From contig JAJOHG010000028.1 of NCBI GenBank assembly GCA_021029095.1, positions 124,001 through 188,000 of the forward strand: a stretch of 64,000 nt of DNA, written 5' to 3'. The notes below the pieces were generated by a model. The model worked only from the letters and a program-made list of their open reading frames with translations, searched no databases and had not been told where the DNA came from. The first letter of the stretch is position 1. Every line of letters starts with the position of its first letter. This DNA is from Phellopilus nigrolimitatus (Eukaryota > Basidiomycota > Agaricomycetes > Hymenochaetales > Hymenochaetaceae). The translations under genes were made by a program, and so were the position numbers. This document shows, one piece after another, positions 33,677 through 45,970 of the stretch.

Positions 33677-34988
33677 ATCGAAGCCGGGCGAGCGGCTTCG
33701 ATACGATCGGACAGATGGTGAGTACTACTTCGCTATGTTCTATTATCTATTAAGTCTAATTTATATCAGGACGAAGTTTAATCTTGCAGTTCCCGCCGCA
33801 CGTTGCGCGAGTTCTCGTTATGCTGGATCTGCGGCCGCCTCGTCACTGAAGCGGCGAGCGGCGCGAGCGATAGCGCCGGTTATGCGCAAAGTGGTATGTA
33901 TACTATTATTTATTCTCGATACTTACATTTACTGATCGCCCATGCAATTTTTAGTTCACCCCACACAGTGCAACATCCTCAAGATATACGCACGCATCTG
34001 CAGATTCGGATGCGACGCAACGACCTTGTATATATGTATCGCGTCCGCCGAGCGATGTCTGTGCGCGATGCATTGTCGACGCGCTTGACGCTCGACAGCA
34101 TCTATTCAGTAAGTACCAACCTTTATTCTTTATATCTTCTTTGCTTACCTTCGTGTTCCAGCCCATTGCATTGACCGCGACTTGCATCGCGCACGTCCGT
34201 GGCGGCCGGCGGGGACTAGGAATGCGCCGACACTATAGAAATGACGCGGGCGAGCGTCATTTCGGACATGCAGGTACGTGGTTGTATCTTATCGCGAAAT
34301 ATACATGGTTTAACTCATTGGCAATCAAATTCAGTCCCCGAAACTGTGCGCACGGCCGGCGCTTCACTCTTGATGCTCCGCCAACGTCTACACTCTATCG
34401 GGGGCCGCTCTTCGCGCTTTGAGCGAAAATCACAAAATCAGCGCGCAATGCGAGATGCGCATTCCGCTGTAAGTACTAAATCGCTATTTCTTGAATTTGC
34501 AGCTCAGTGTAATTTACAGATTGTGTCGCCGCTTCGCGCCGGCCTTCGTCTGCGTGGTGGCATGCAAATCTTGCCTACGCAGGACTCGCGCGATTCGCGG
34601 TACGTACTAAATCGTCTTATCACAAATACCTGCTAATTCGTAATTCTACAGATGGCGCGATTTCGAGCAAGCGCCGCTTTGCGCGTGAGAATGGGCGAGC
34701 TGGGGGGTATAAAGAGCTGCGAGTCTGCGCACTCAGTCCCCCAGCTCTCTTTCTCTCCCCCCATCTTGACCCAGCGCGCGCGGGGCGACCGTTTGGATGC
34801 CGTAAGCACAAAACCAGTGTTTTCCTCGAATGCACGCTAATCGTAATTTCAGACCGCGCTACAAGCGACGCTTGGGCGAGTTCCAGCGGTATAAAGACGA
34901 GCGAGTCTGCGGGTTGAAGCCCCAGCTCCCTCTTTCTCCCCCCATCTCGACATCGACGGCTAGTTGGAAGGAAGGGCAGGGGGAATGA
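33677..34988 (+). ncRNA. Small-exon locus, unit 2
   Basis: Same exon and intron order as unit 1, all GT-AG pairs kept, with single-base indels in exons (near 34041, 34421 and 34450). Confidence 0.35.
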
Positions 34989-35489
34989 CGTGGCGTTGAA
35001 TTTCACCATCTTTCCCAAACCGTTCTTTGGCATTATTTCCCGCGCTTATGTCTACGGACAGCCGGGGTGTCTAGAACTACGTAGAATCTCTGCTTAGGCC
35101 GTAAGCCGGCAGAGTGGCTCGCGCGGCGGGCCTGTTCTTCAGGGGACAGGTCCCGTCGCGCCGTGTATAGCGTAGCCTGCAAAAAGCAAAAATCATAGCC
35201 AAAATTCCGGCATTTCGCTTGCTCAAAGGGGGAATCCGATGCTTTTCGACCACTTTTTAAGGGAAAAGCTCTGTTTTCACGGCTATGTGCTTCCACTTTT
35301 TAAGGGAAAACTATATTTTCTTCGCTATGTACATCGAGGCTAGCTACGCAGTTCTTACCCGCGGTCAAAGTGCTCTTGCGGTACGCGGCCCATGACGCCG
35401 TCCCTGAAGCCGTTGAAACGATCTCTGAGGCCATTCTTCGCGACCTTCCTTCTTCTCGTCCGGGTCCTCACGCAAGTCCGCATCGCTCT

Positions 35490-36411
35490 TCACTTGACGG
35501 CCTCGTCCTGCGCGCGCTCGAGACCCGTGTTCAAGCCCTGCTCCTTGAGACCCTGAGCGTGTCCCACAGCGTCCGCACCTGTGCGCACCTGCTTGTCGTC
35601 CGGGCCCGGTCCGTGGATCTCAGCGCCGGTCCCGAACTCGTTGTGCGGGTGCTGCTTGACGGTGTGGTCGCCGACCTTCGCCTCAAGCACAGGCGTCTCG
35701 CCGGCATCCGCAGTGGTTGTTCGGCCGCCCTCGGTGTGGAACTGGTTCGGTGGGGCGGGGTCGTCGACGCGCTGAAGACGCTCCGGGTCGGGGCGTGTGA
35801 GCTCCGCAGCCTTGACGGCGCCGGTGGCGAATAAGTCGCGGCCGATGTGCGCAAAGTCCGCGAGCAGCTTGCGCGTCTCCGCGTTGGTGAGCACGAGAGT
35901 GAGAAGCGTGCGGAGGTGCTGCACGGCAAGCTGGCCGTCCGCGCGCGCCTTTTCCGCGTCGACGGGCGAGAGGGAGCTCGGGTCCTGCTTCGCGCGCGCA
36001 AAGTCGGCGGCGCGCGTGTGCCAGACAAAGTTCTGGAAGAGCTCGTCGGCGTTCTTGTCGGCGACGATGGCGCGCGCGGTGTCGACGATGTCGCGCACGT
36101 CCTGGACGAGGCGCTGGCCGTCGGGGGAGAGCGCGCCGACGTCCATGGGGGCGTTGTCCTTGACGTAGCGCAGCGTCTCGTCGATCTGCTGGTTGTCGGG
36201 GAGGCGTCCTTCGCGGAAGGCCTCGATGACGCCGTAGAGGCGCAGCTGTGTGCCACCGACGTGTTAGAAGAATACAGGCGCAAGGCGGGCTCGGAACAGC
36301 ACGCACCTTCCTGGCGACGTCGGCATCCTTCTGCTGCTTGTTGACGGGGTCGGTGACGGCGCCCGACGTTGGTTTGTCGGAGATGTCGCGGGGGGCGGTG
36401 GGGAGAGACAT
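35490..36411 (-). pseudogene. Truncated HAM1-like gene, unit 3 (frameshifted)
   Basis: Exon 1 is 36307-36411 and exon 2 runs from 36245. One missing base near 35502 and one extra near 35447 shift the frame, so it stops at 35490, about 100 codons earlier than in units 2, 4 and 5. Homopolymer-type indels make sequence error possible. Confidence 0.6.
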
Positions 36412-39400
36412 GGTAATGATGGCGAGGAGAGACGTTCGGCGCGCCTTATAAGAGGCGGTGGACTGAGCAGACGACGTCACCGGCGCGTCATGCAGCCACT
36501 CCTTTACGTAGCGCGTTTATGTGACGCGATCGACAGGGCATTGCCCCTTTCGACCGAAAAAGGAGCTGAATGAAACCAGGTAAGAAAATGAATGTTTCTG
36601 TGTTTGGATAGAGCTACTTACGGTGCCCAGAGTTGGAGCAAGTCGAGATGGAGTAGTCCATATCGCCCCTTGGAGTCCTTCGTCGTCATGCTGCCATTCT
36701 ATTCGCGCAGCGTGGTCTGGCCGGCGGAGAAGAAGTGCGCGATAGCAATCGTTTGGCAGTATCCAGACAGTCGACGTTCGAGTCGAGGAGCAAAACCGAG
36801 GTCGTCCGCGTCGCGCGTGTCCGCGACGTCGGCAACAACCGACCAAGCTCGTGCCGCTCAGAGTGCACTCACTTCGTCTTCTCTTCTCGATCTTGCGCGC
36901 CGTGCACCGTCCTCTCGAGCTCGCGCAGACCGCTGCGCACAGCAACTCAGGCCGCCGAAACGACGGCGGCGCGCGTACGGCCTGCAGCAGCAACAGCAAC
37001 ACCGGAGTATGCGCCTCCGCCGCTGCAACAGCAACAGCAGCAACTCCCGCTGCCGTCGTCCATGCTCGCTCAACGGCGCGGCGCTGAACACCCGCCCGCT
37101 CTCTCTCCGCCGCTACCGCACGCGAACGCGGCCGTCGCCTCCTCAACTGCGGACGCGCGCACTCTCAATCCGCGTCCGCTCGACTGCTGGCGCTGCCGTC
37201 TCACGGCCTGCAGCAGCAACAACAACAACACTGGCAGCCGCCGCAACAGCAACAGCAGCAACTCCCGCCGTCGTCGTCCATGCTCACTCAACGGCGCGGC
37301 GCTCGCTCTCTCCGCCGCTACCGCGCGCGAGCGCGGCCGTCGTCTCCCTATCTGCGCGCGCGCGCGCGTACTCAACTTGCGTCCGCTCGACCACCGGCTC
37401 CGTTCCCACCCCGCTGTGTCCTCTCACGGAAGGAAGCGCATGCGTGCGCGCGGGAACTTGACCCACGCGGGGCTGCCGTACGTCGTGCTCGAGTTCGACA
37501 AGAACGGGATCCTCGTCGACGGCCTGGAGAGAGAGACGAAGAGGACGGCGAAGGACGGCGGCGACGGCGACGGCGTGCTCAAGGTAAGTACTCGTGTCCT
37601 CTCTTAAACCCCGTGCACGCCGTTGCGCACGGCGCCCCGCTGCCCAGCGGCGTGCGCGGACGTGTCAACTGCGCGCGCGCGGGGTCCCTAGTTTGCGCTG
37701 ACCATCAGTACAGCCGCGCGACGCGTCCGTTTCGCGGACGCATCGCGCAGCGTGCTCGATTCGCGTCCGCTCGACTACCGGCGCGGCCGTCTCACACCCT
37801 CGCCGTCTCCCCTCTCGACGGCCTCCATCCAACCCGCATGCGCGCGGTGCAAGTCGACCCACGCGGCACTGGCGGCCGCCATACGTCGCGCTCGAGTTCG
37901 ACAAGAACGAGTTCCGAGAAGGATGGCGGCGCAGTGCACAAGGTGCGTATTCATGTTTTCTCCTGTGCTCCGTCGCTTACCGTGCGCGGACGTATCAACT
38001 GCGCGCGCGCGGCTCTCAGTTCGTGCGGACCGTCCAGTACAGCTGCGCGACGCGTCTGCAAAACGGACGCGTCGCGCAGCATTCTCTCGCGTCTGCTCGA
38101 CTACCGCGCCGCCGTCTCATAACCCCGCCGTGTCCCTGCGCGCCCCTCCGTCCAGCCCGCATGCGTGCGCGAGTCAAATCGACCCACGCGGAACTGGCGG
38201 CCGCCGTACGTCGCGCTCGAGTTCGACAAGAACGAGATCCGAGAACGGCGGCGGCGGTTCTCGTATCCTCTCCTGTGCCCCTGTGCTCCGCGCGCCGCTG
38301 CTCAGCAGCGTGCAACTGCGCGCGCGCGATACCTAGCCCGCATAGACCGCCCAGTAGAGCTGCGCGATGCGTACGTCGCGCAGCATTTCCTTTGTAGTAG
38401 TGTAGTATTGAATAAAGACGTTTAATTACTATCAGACAAAGTTGGAAAGATAGATACAGGTAAGATATGAACACTGCGCGCGATCGAGACCAGCATCCGA
38501 GTAAAATAGAAAAACGATTCAAGTCGGGGTTTGCGCGGGTGCGTCGCGAAGGTACATTACACCGCTCCTCGCTGCAGTCTGTACGCTGGTCGAGTCCGAG
38601 CTGGAGCGGTCTGAATCCAAAACTCTGTATATTCTATTGAAGTCACTATCGTACATTATACACGACGACCCGCGCGGGCATGCATTCGCAGTACAAGAAG
38701 TAAGTTTGAGTCGAGATGAGCGAGCCTTCGTCTTCGCGGTAGCATAGTAGTCTCCGGGTGCCAACACTGAAGTCCCGCACGTCCGGTTTTCCGACTCGCA
38801 GCCAGCAGCGCAAAGCCCAGAAGATAGATTCCAATAAATAGCAGAACGTACTAGCTTTACAAGTAGGTGACACAACTGTACAGTAAGACATGAGTATGTA
38901 GATTCACCGCCAGCCACACTTGCACGCTGCGCGCCGCTCCGTGGATTCGCACTCGAAACGCCCAAGCTGCTCTGAGAGCAGCCAGACGCGTTTAGTTTCC
39001 TCCGTGCAGACACCTAGTTGCGGCCCTCCGTGCACGATAACTACTTGCTCGTCACTCCTAAATGGCGCCTACGCTGTCAAGCTTCATCTGGTAACTTATA
39101 GTGAACACAAATCCGACTCAAAGTCGGAATCGTTTTACAACTAACTACTGACTCTGCTCAGCTAATTGATTACTTGCAATTCATTCGGACAGAGAAGAGG
39201 GAGTTTAGTTTAACTTGAATCGGAGCCAACTTATAATCACAAGATTCGGAGGAGGATTAACATAATTGCATTCAAAACCAAGTACAAAATACAAGTGCAT
39301 AAACTAACTAGCTACGAGTGATTATCTGAAGCGGCGAGTCAGAAATATAGCAAATTAAGACACAGCAAACCAGACTTATCTTTTGAGCCCGAATCAGAGA

Positions 39401-39517
39401 ACCTATCATAAACCCGAAGGTCAGCACAAAATCAACGGACATAATAACCCACTTACACTCGAACAAGTATTCCTGATAACTTGAAGACGAATTGAAGAAA
39501 GAAAAGAAAAGAGACGG

Positions 39518-39566
39518 CTAGCCATTTGTGCGTGTCACTGGCCAGGTGGCACGCACAAATGGCTAG
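39518..39566. repeat. 49-bp palindrome, unit 3
   Basis: Same as the unit 1 copy, perfect 17-bp arms. Confidence 0.75.
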
Positions 39567-41426
39567 AGTACAAAAAGTAAATTACAAGTACGGTAAACTA
39601 GCAAAACCAAGTGGTTGGTGACAACGGACACGGGTGCAAAAGTATTACCTTGAATCGAGAATACAAGATCAGTAAAAGCAAATCAAAGACGAAGCAACGT
39701 ACCATTTTGAAACCGAAGAACCGAATCTAGAGTAAGAAAAGTAAGAAACTGCACGCAGATAGAACGGATTACTTGCCTATTTTGCAGCGAAGGAAAACAA
39801 AAAAACAAAAGAAAAGGATCCCCCGCAGCTCAACAATCAAGGCACACCATGCGACGTGCCAGCGCACACGCACCGCTCAATGGCCCAACTACGTCCCTGA
39901 CCAAATCCTTAATTCATGGTTCCCATTTTCGCTTGACCACACGTTCACACATCTTCGCGATAGACATGCTACTAGATAGGTCGGGCTACTCAGGTACTTC
40001 ACTACTAACAAGAGATTTCAACCGCGCACGACCGCTTACGGGGGCCCCCTGGGTCTGCGTGCACGGAGGGGATGGGAATATAGATAGAGGGCGCATCGAG
40101 CAGCGCGTCGAGAGTGCATCAGCGACGTTGGTAGTTTGAGAGCGAGTGGGAGGGGGACGCAGGAAAGTAGCACGTCGAGACCACCTTATATATAATTCTC
40201 TGTTGCTTCGTGTTGTACCAAGTTTCTGTGTGCATTACTAACAGGGCCGTGTCATCCGCGGCCCGGAGGCTGAAGCGAGAGGTAAGCGTCGCCAGGGAAT
40301 TGCGAAGCGGCGGGCATGAAATGCGGCTCGCTAAGCTTTGCCTTCTTTCGAAGTCTCGGCTTCCACCTCAAGACAATCTCCTGGCCTGTCAAAAGCTAGT
40401 AATTCAGGACAAAAACTCAGGTCTTAGGCTCAGTTGCTTGCAGGACACTTAGTGAGAACTTTTGGCTCAAAACTATCTACTGTGCAGTGTAAGGGAATGA
40501 AACTCAGAGAAGGGACTTATAAGAAGCAAGGACTTGAAATGACCGCAAAAGAAAAGATTCCAGAATAGACTAATCAGAGAGGACACATAGCACAAAGCCA
40601 AGCAACAGAAGCTCTCGCAAGGCATGAAACAGTTCGGCTAGCATGTCAAGTTTATCCACCAGAGAGAAGAAGAGCCCAGGCAAGGCCGCCGAGATCAAGC
40701 CCAGGAATAGACGCAAACATCCAGAAAAGCCCAAGACAGAAGCAGATATAAAGCGAAGGTCCTAAAGAGAATACACTATCCTGTCTTGCTGCCCCCCGTG
40801 CCCGCGATCGGTGTCGATGCGCAGACGATGGCTGCGAGTCGAGTCGAATGTCGATCACGAACGGCTGGTCACCATGTCACGCGTGTCTTCACGCGCGGCA
40901 CGAGCGACTTGCCTCCGACCCTCAGGTATGCTACTTTATTTTGCTGTTCTATTTTTTCTTTATCGTTTACATATCTTTCCAAAGGTACCGGAGGTCTGTG
41001 AATTGACGCGCTGCAAGATCGAGCGCTTTCTCGGCTTTGCGACGATCTGCTCGCCGGCGTCACATTTTGTGCTCATCTCCGCGAGTAGAAGCGCGTACGG
41101 TGCCGCTTCCCGCAGGTCTCTGAAGTAAGTAAGTGATAAAAACATATCTCATTACTTTTTGTGTACTGACTTGGTTTTGTAGGATGGCTGTTGGATTCGA
41201 ACGGGACTAGGTTCTGGCCCGCGCACCGAAGCGACTTCGCGGCGTTTTCCGAGCCCGGCTCGAAAGCAAGCTCTGGAGAGCATCGCGTCTGGTCCGAGCG
41301 CACAGGATGGTGGTGCTGCGTTAAGCTCAAGTACGTTCAACCAAATCTATACATATTGTGTTCTGTCTAACTTGAGAACAAGTAGAGTGTCGAGCTCGAT
41401 TTTCTGAGCGGGTGTCCTTTTCGCAG

Positions 41427-42766
41427 CGTACACAAAAATTACAGAAAATCAGCATCCATTCCATCTCTCGCGGATACGTTGCGGGGAACAGATGTCGCGC
41501 GAATACCGCCAGAGCTATGGCTCCTCACCTTCCGCGAAGCAACCCGTATCATCCCCAACCTCTTTGACGCCGTGCAGGAGCTGCCCTTCCTCGAGCGCAA
41601 GCAGACGTCCGCGTGCCAGTTCGAGGCCTACTGCACCAACGTCCGTATCAAATGTGACCTTGCGTTTGTCAGTCGGAGGTGGAACGCCCTCATGCGTGAG
41701 TTCCTCTACGAGTTTGTCTGGATCAGCCACGGCACGCAGGCCAAGGCGCTCGCGCACACGCTCCTACTCGAGGACCTCCGCGGCGCACCTGTCTCCAGCG
41801 GCTGGTATATCCGTCATCTGCACATCGAGACCTCGACGCTCAACCGCTGCGCACCGATCGACATTCGCAACATCCTTGACTATGCGTCTCAGCTCGTCGT
41901 CTACACGGATCGTCATTCTGTCAAGCAAAATGCCTTCGTGCCCCCAGGATCCCCGCTGTACACCGGAGGAAATCTTCTCTCTCCTCACGCATTCCAGTAA
42001 GGACCTCCGCCGGCTTTCGTGGAAAAACTATGACGAAACGCCGCTCTATATCCAAATGTCCGCGCTCTTCAATCGGCCGAGTGCCATCGAGTACCTCGAA
42101 ATCACATCGTGCACGCCGGATCATGCTGCATATGGGCCACCTCCGCACTTTTCCGCGATCGAACTCCCCGCTCTACGCTCCCTCAAAGTCGAAGTGGACG
42201 ACTACACGTTCTCGATCTTCGCTGCCTGGCGAATGCCCAAGCTCCGATCTCTCTCGGTCGTTTCTTGTGAACTCAACTACAGGGGCCAGGGCTTCTTTTT
42301 GTTCTTTCAGACGCACGGGTCCTTGCTGCAGCAGCTCGAGCTCGGCCATTCGTCTTCTCTCATCGAGTCGCACGTGCTCGACCTCGCGCGTCCGGAACTC
42401 GAACTCGCCAAGTGGTGTCCGAACCTGTGCGAGTTCATTTGCAGCGCAGATGCCGAATGGCACTGGCAGACGCCTGACTGGATCCCACCGCATGTGCTGC
42501 TGCCTATGCACCCCACGGTCGAATTCATCGGGATCCGTGGGATCGACAAGCGCCTCGGGGAGCGCGACGACACGTTCATGCTCCTCGAGCAGCTCTCGTC
42601 TCTCCAGCGCGCAGCCTTCCCAAGCCTGCGCTTTATCCGCGATCTCAGCCCGGAGAGCCATGCGCTCCGCACGTACCGGCCCTCCGCGTGGGTCGCGACG
42701 TTCTGGACGCGTCTGCTCATGACGTGTCAAGAACAGGGCGTCTGGCTGGGGACCTACACGGCGTGA
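41427..42766 (+). pseudogene. F-box-like gene, unit 3 (same frameshift as unit 1)
   Basis: I see no difference from the unit 1 copy, including the five-C run near 41941-41945 that breaks the frame. Identity of two copies 19 kb apart points to very recent duplication, gene conversion, or the same reads being used twice in assembly. Confidence 0.65.
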
Positions 42767-43231
42767 ACATCACGAGCCATGTGCTCAGGCGCGCGAGCCT
42801 CGACCTTGGCAAGTTCTAAGCAGGACTGGCAAGTCTCGCTGTTATCGTTTCTCCTCTCATCTTACATTGCTCTGTCGATACGCATTACCTCGCATCCATT
42901 AACTCGCATCCACCCACCCGTATCGATTCATTCCGCTCTTCTATGGTGTCTGGAGAGTCTTTCAAGTCAGAAATGTTTATCCATCGGTACACCGTGTACT
43001 TGCTTTCTTGCTCTCCGCCTCGCTGGTCACCATTTGCACGCTAAAATGGGAACTTTTGCCTCCGCTTTCGTGTCGTGCCATCTCGCATTCCATCTCTCGC
43101 TACACAACATCCTCCATTTCCACCCAAACACCTTGCACACTACGGCGGCCAAGTTCTTCATTTGCTACAAATATATATCCATGTGCTCGATTCGCGCCAT
43201 CAAGTTCATGTGCAGGGCAATATATATATGT

Positions 43232-44542
43232 ATCGAAGCCGGGCGAGCGGCTTCGATACGATCGGACAGATGGTGAGTACTACTTCGCTATGTTCTATTA
43301 TCTATTAAGTCTAATTTATATCAGGACGAAGTTTAATCTTGCAGTTCCCGCCGCACGTTGCGCGAGTTCTCGTTATGCTGGATCTGCGGCCGCCTCGTCA
43401 CTGAAGCGGCGAGCGGCGCGAGCGATAGCGCCGGTTATGCGCAAAGTGGTATGTATACTATTATTTATTCTCGATACTTACATTTACTGATCGCCCATGC
43501 AATTTTTAGTTCACCCCACACAGTGCAACATCCTCAAGATATACGCACGCATCTGCAGATTCGGATGCGACGCAACGACCTTGTATATATGTATCGCCGT
43601 CCGCCGAGCGATGTCTGTGCGCGATGCATTGTCGACGCGCTTGACGCTCGACAGCATCTATTCAGTAAGTACCAACCTTTATTCTTTATATCTTCTTTGC
43701 TTACCTTCGTGTTCCAGCCCATTGCATTGACCGCGACTTGCATCGCGCACGTCCGTGGCGGCCGGCGGGGACTAGGAATGCGCCGACACTATAGAAATGA
43801 CGCGGGCGAGCGTCATTTCGGACATGCAGGTACGTGGTTGTATCTTATCGCGAAATATACATGGTTTAACTCATTGGCAATCAAATTCAGTCCCCGAAAC
43901 TGTGCGCACGGCCGGCGCTTCACTCTTGATGCTCCGCCAACGTCTACACTCTATCGGGGGCCGCTCTTCGCGCTTTTGAGCGAAAATCACAAAATCAGCG
44001 CGCAATGCGGAGATGCGCATTCCGCTGTAAGTACTAAATCGCTATTTCTTGAATTTGCAGCTCAGTGTAATTTACAGATTGTGTCGCCGCTTCGCGCCGG
44101 CCTTCGTCTGCGTGGTGGCATGCAAATCTTGCCTACGCAGGACTCGCGCGATTCGCGGTACGTACTAAATCGTCTTATCACAAATACCTGCTAATTCGTA
44201 ATTCTACAGATGGCGCGATTTCGAGCAAGCGCCGCTTTGCGCGTGAGAATGGGCGAGCTGGGGGGTATAAAGAGCTGCGAGTCTGCGCACTCAGTCCCCC
44301 AGCTCTCTTTCTCTCCCCCCATCTTGACCCAGCGCGCGCGGGGCGACCGTTTGGATGCCGTAAGCACAAAACCAGTGTTTTCTCGAATGCACGCTAATCG
44401 TAATTTCAGACCGCGCTACAAGCGACGCTTGGGCGAGTTCCAGCGGTATAAAGACGAGCGAGTCTGCGGGTTGAAGCCCCAGCTCCCTCTTTCTCCCCCC
44501 ATCTCGACATCGACGGCTAGTTGGAAGGAAGGGCAGGGGGAA
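43232..44542 (+). ncRNA. Small-exon locus, unit 3
   Basis: No difference from the unit 1 copy was noticed. Confidence 0.35.
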
Positions 44543-44859
44543 TGACGTGGCGTTGAATTTCACCATCTTTCCCAAACCGTTTCTTTGGCATTATTTCCCG
44601 CGCTTATGTCTACGGACAGCCGGGGTGTCTAGAACTACGTAGAATCTCTGCTTAGGCCGTAAGCCGGCAGAGTGGCTCGCGCGGCGGGCCTGTTCTTCAG
44701 GGGACAGGTCCCGTCGCGCCGTGTATAGCGTAGCCCTGCAAAAAAGCAAAAATCATAGCCAAAATTCCGGCATTTCGCTTGCTCAAAGGGGGAATCCGAT
44801 GCTTTTCGACCACTTTTTAAGGGAAAAGCTCTGTTTTCACGGCTATGTGCTTCCACTTT

Positions 44860-45970
44860 TTAAGGGAAAACTATATTTTCTTCGCTATGTACATCGAGGC
44901 TAGCTACGCAGTTCTTACCGCGGTCAAAGTGCTCTTGCGGTACGCGGCCCATGACGCCGTCCCTGAAGCCGTTGAAACGATCTCTGAGGCCATTCTTCGC
45001 GACCTCCTTCTTCTCGTCCGGGTCCTCACGCAAGTCCGCATCGCTCTTCACTTGACGGCCCTCGTCCTGCGCGCGCTCGAGACCCGTGTTCAAGCCCTGC
45101 TCCTTGAGACCCTGAGCGTGTCCCACAGCGTCCGCACCTGTGCGCACCTGCTTGTCGTCCGGGCCCGGTCCGTGGATCTCAGCGCCGGTCCCGAACTCGT
45201 TGTGCGGGTGCTGCTTGACGGTGTGGTCGCCGACCTTCGCCTCAAGCACAGGCGTCTCGCCGGCATCCGCAGTGGTTGTTCGGCCGCCCTCGGTGTGGAA
45301 CTGGTTCGGTGGGGCGGGGTCGTCGACGCGCTGAAGACGCTCCGGGTCGGGGCGTGTGAGCTCCGCAGCCTTGACGGCGCCGGTGGCGAATAAGTCGCGG
45401 CCGATGTGCGCAAAGTCCGCGAGCAGCTTGCGCGTCTCCGCGTTGGTGAGCACGAGAGTGAGAAGCGTGCGGAGGTGCTGCACGGCAAGCTGGCCGTCCG
45501 CGCGCGCCTTTTCCGCGTCGACGGGCGAGAGGGAGCTCGGGTCCTGCTTCGCGCGCGCAAAGTCGGCGGCGCGCGTGTGCCAGACAAAGTTCTGGAAGAG
45601 CTCGTCGGCGTTCTTGTCGGCGACGATGGCGCGCGCGGTGTCGACGATGTCGCGCACGTCCTGGACGAGGCGCTGGCCGTCGGGGGAGAGCGCGCCGACG
45701 TCCATGGGGGCGTTGTCCTTGACGTAGCGCAGCGTCTCGTCGATCTGCTGGTTGTCGGGGAGGCGTCCTTCGCGGAAGGCCTCGATGACGCCGTAGAGGC
45801 GCAGCTGTGTGCCACCGACGTGTTAGAAGAATACAGGCGCAAGGCGGGCTCGGAACAGCACGCACCTTCCTGGCGACGTCGGCATCCTTCTGCTGCTTGT
45901 TGACGGGGTCGGTGACGGCGCCCGACGTTGGTTTGTCGGAGATGTCGCGGGGGGCGGTGGGGAGAGACAT
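44860..45970 (-). pseudogene. Truncated HAM1-like gene, unit 4
   Basis: Exons 45866-45970 and 44860-45804, 349 residues, same deletion and same foreign tail as unit 2. The coding part is essentially identical to unit 2. Confidence 0.7.

Larger units (their letters stand above)
25856..35358. repeat. Array unit 2
   Basis: This unit is nearly identical to unit 1 up to about 30330. From there to about 35500 it carries many small deletions and a few insertions, densest at 31560-32600 within and before the F-box gene. Some substitutions in the F-box 3' half (for example GAATTC for GAACTC near 32723, and GCGCGGGTC near 33134) match unit 4 instead of units 1 and 3, so the copy is a mosaic. Confidence 0.9.
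35359..44917. repeat. Array unit 3
   Basis: It matches unit 1 almost base for base, including the same extra C in the F-box gene. Small differences are an extra CT near 37107, a few homopolymer indels near 39500-39640 and 40540, and indels in the first 150 bases that break the truncated HAM1 frame. Confidence 0.9.

Noticed and set aside
30330..35510. RIP (repeat-induced point mutation) as the cause of unit 2 damage
   Set aside because: The changes are mostly small indels, not C-to-T or G-to-A transitions, and neighbouring repeats are almost unmutated.
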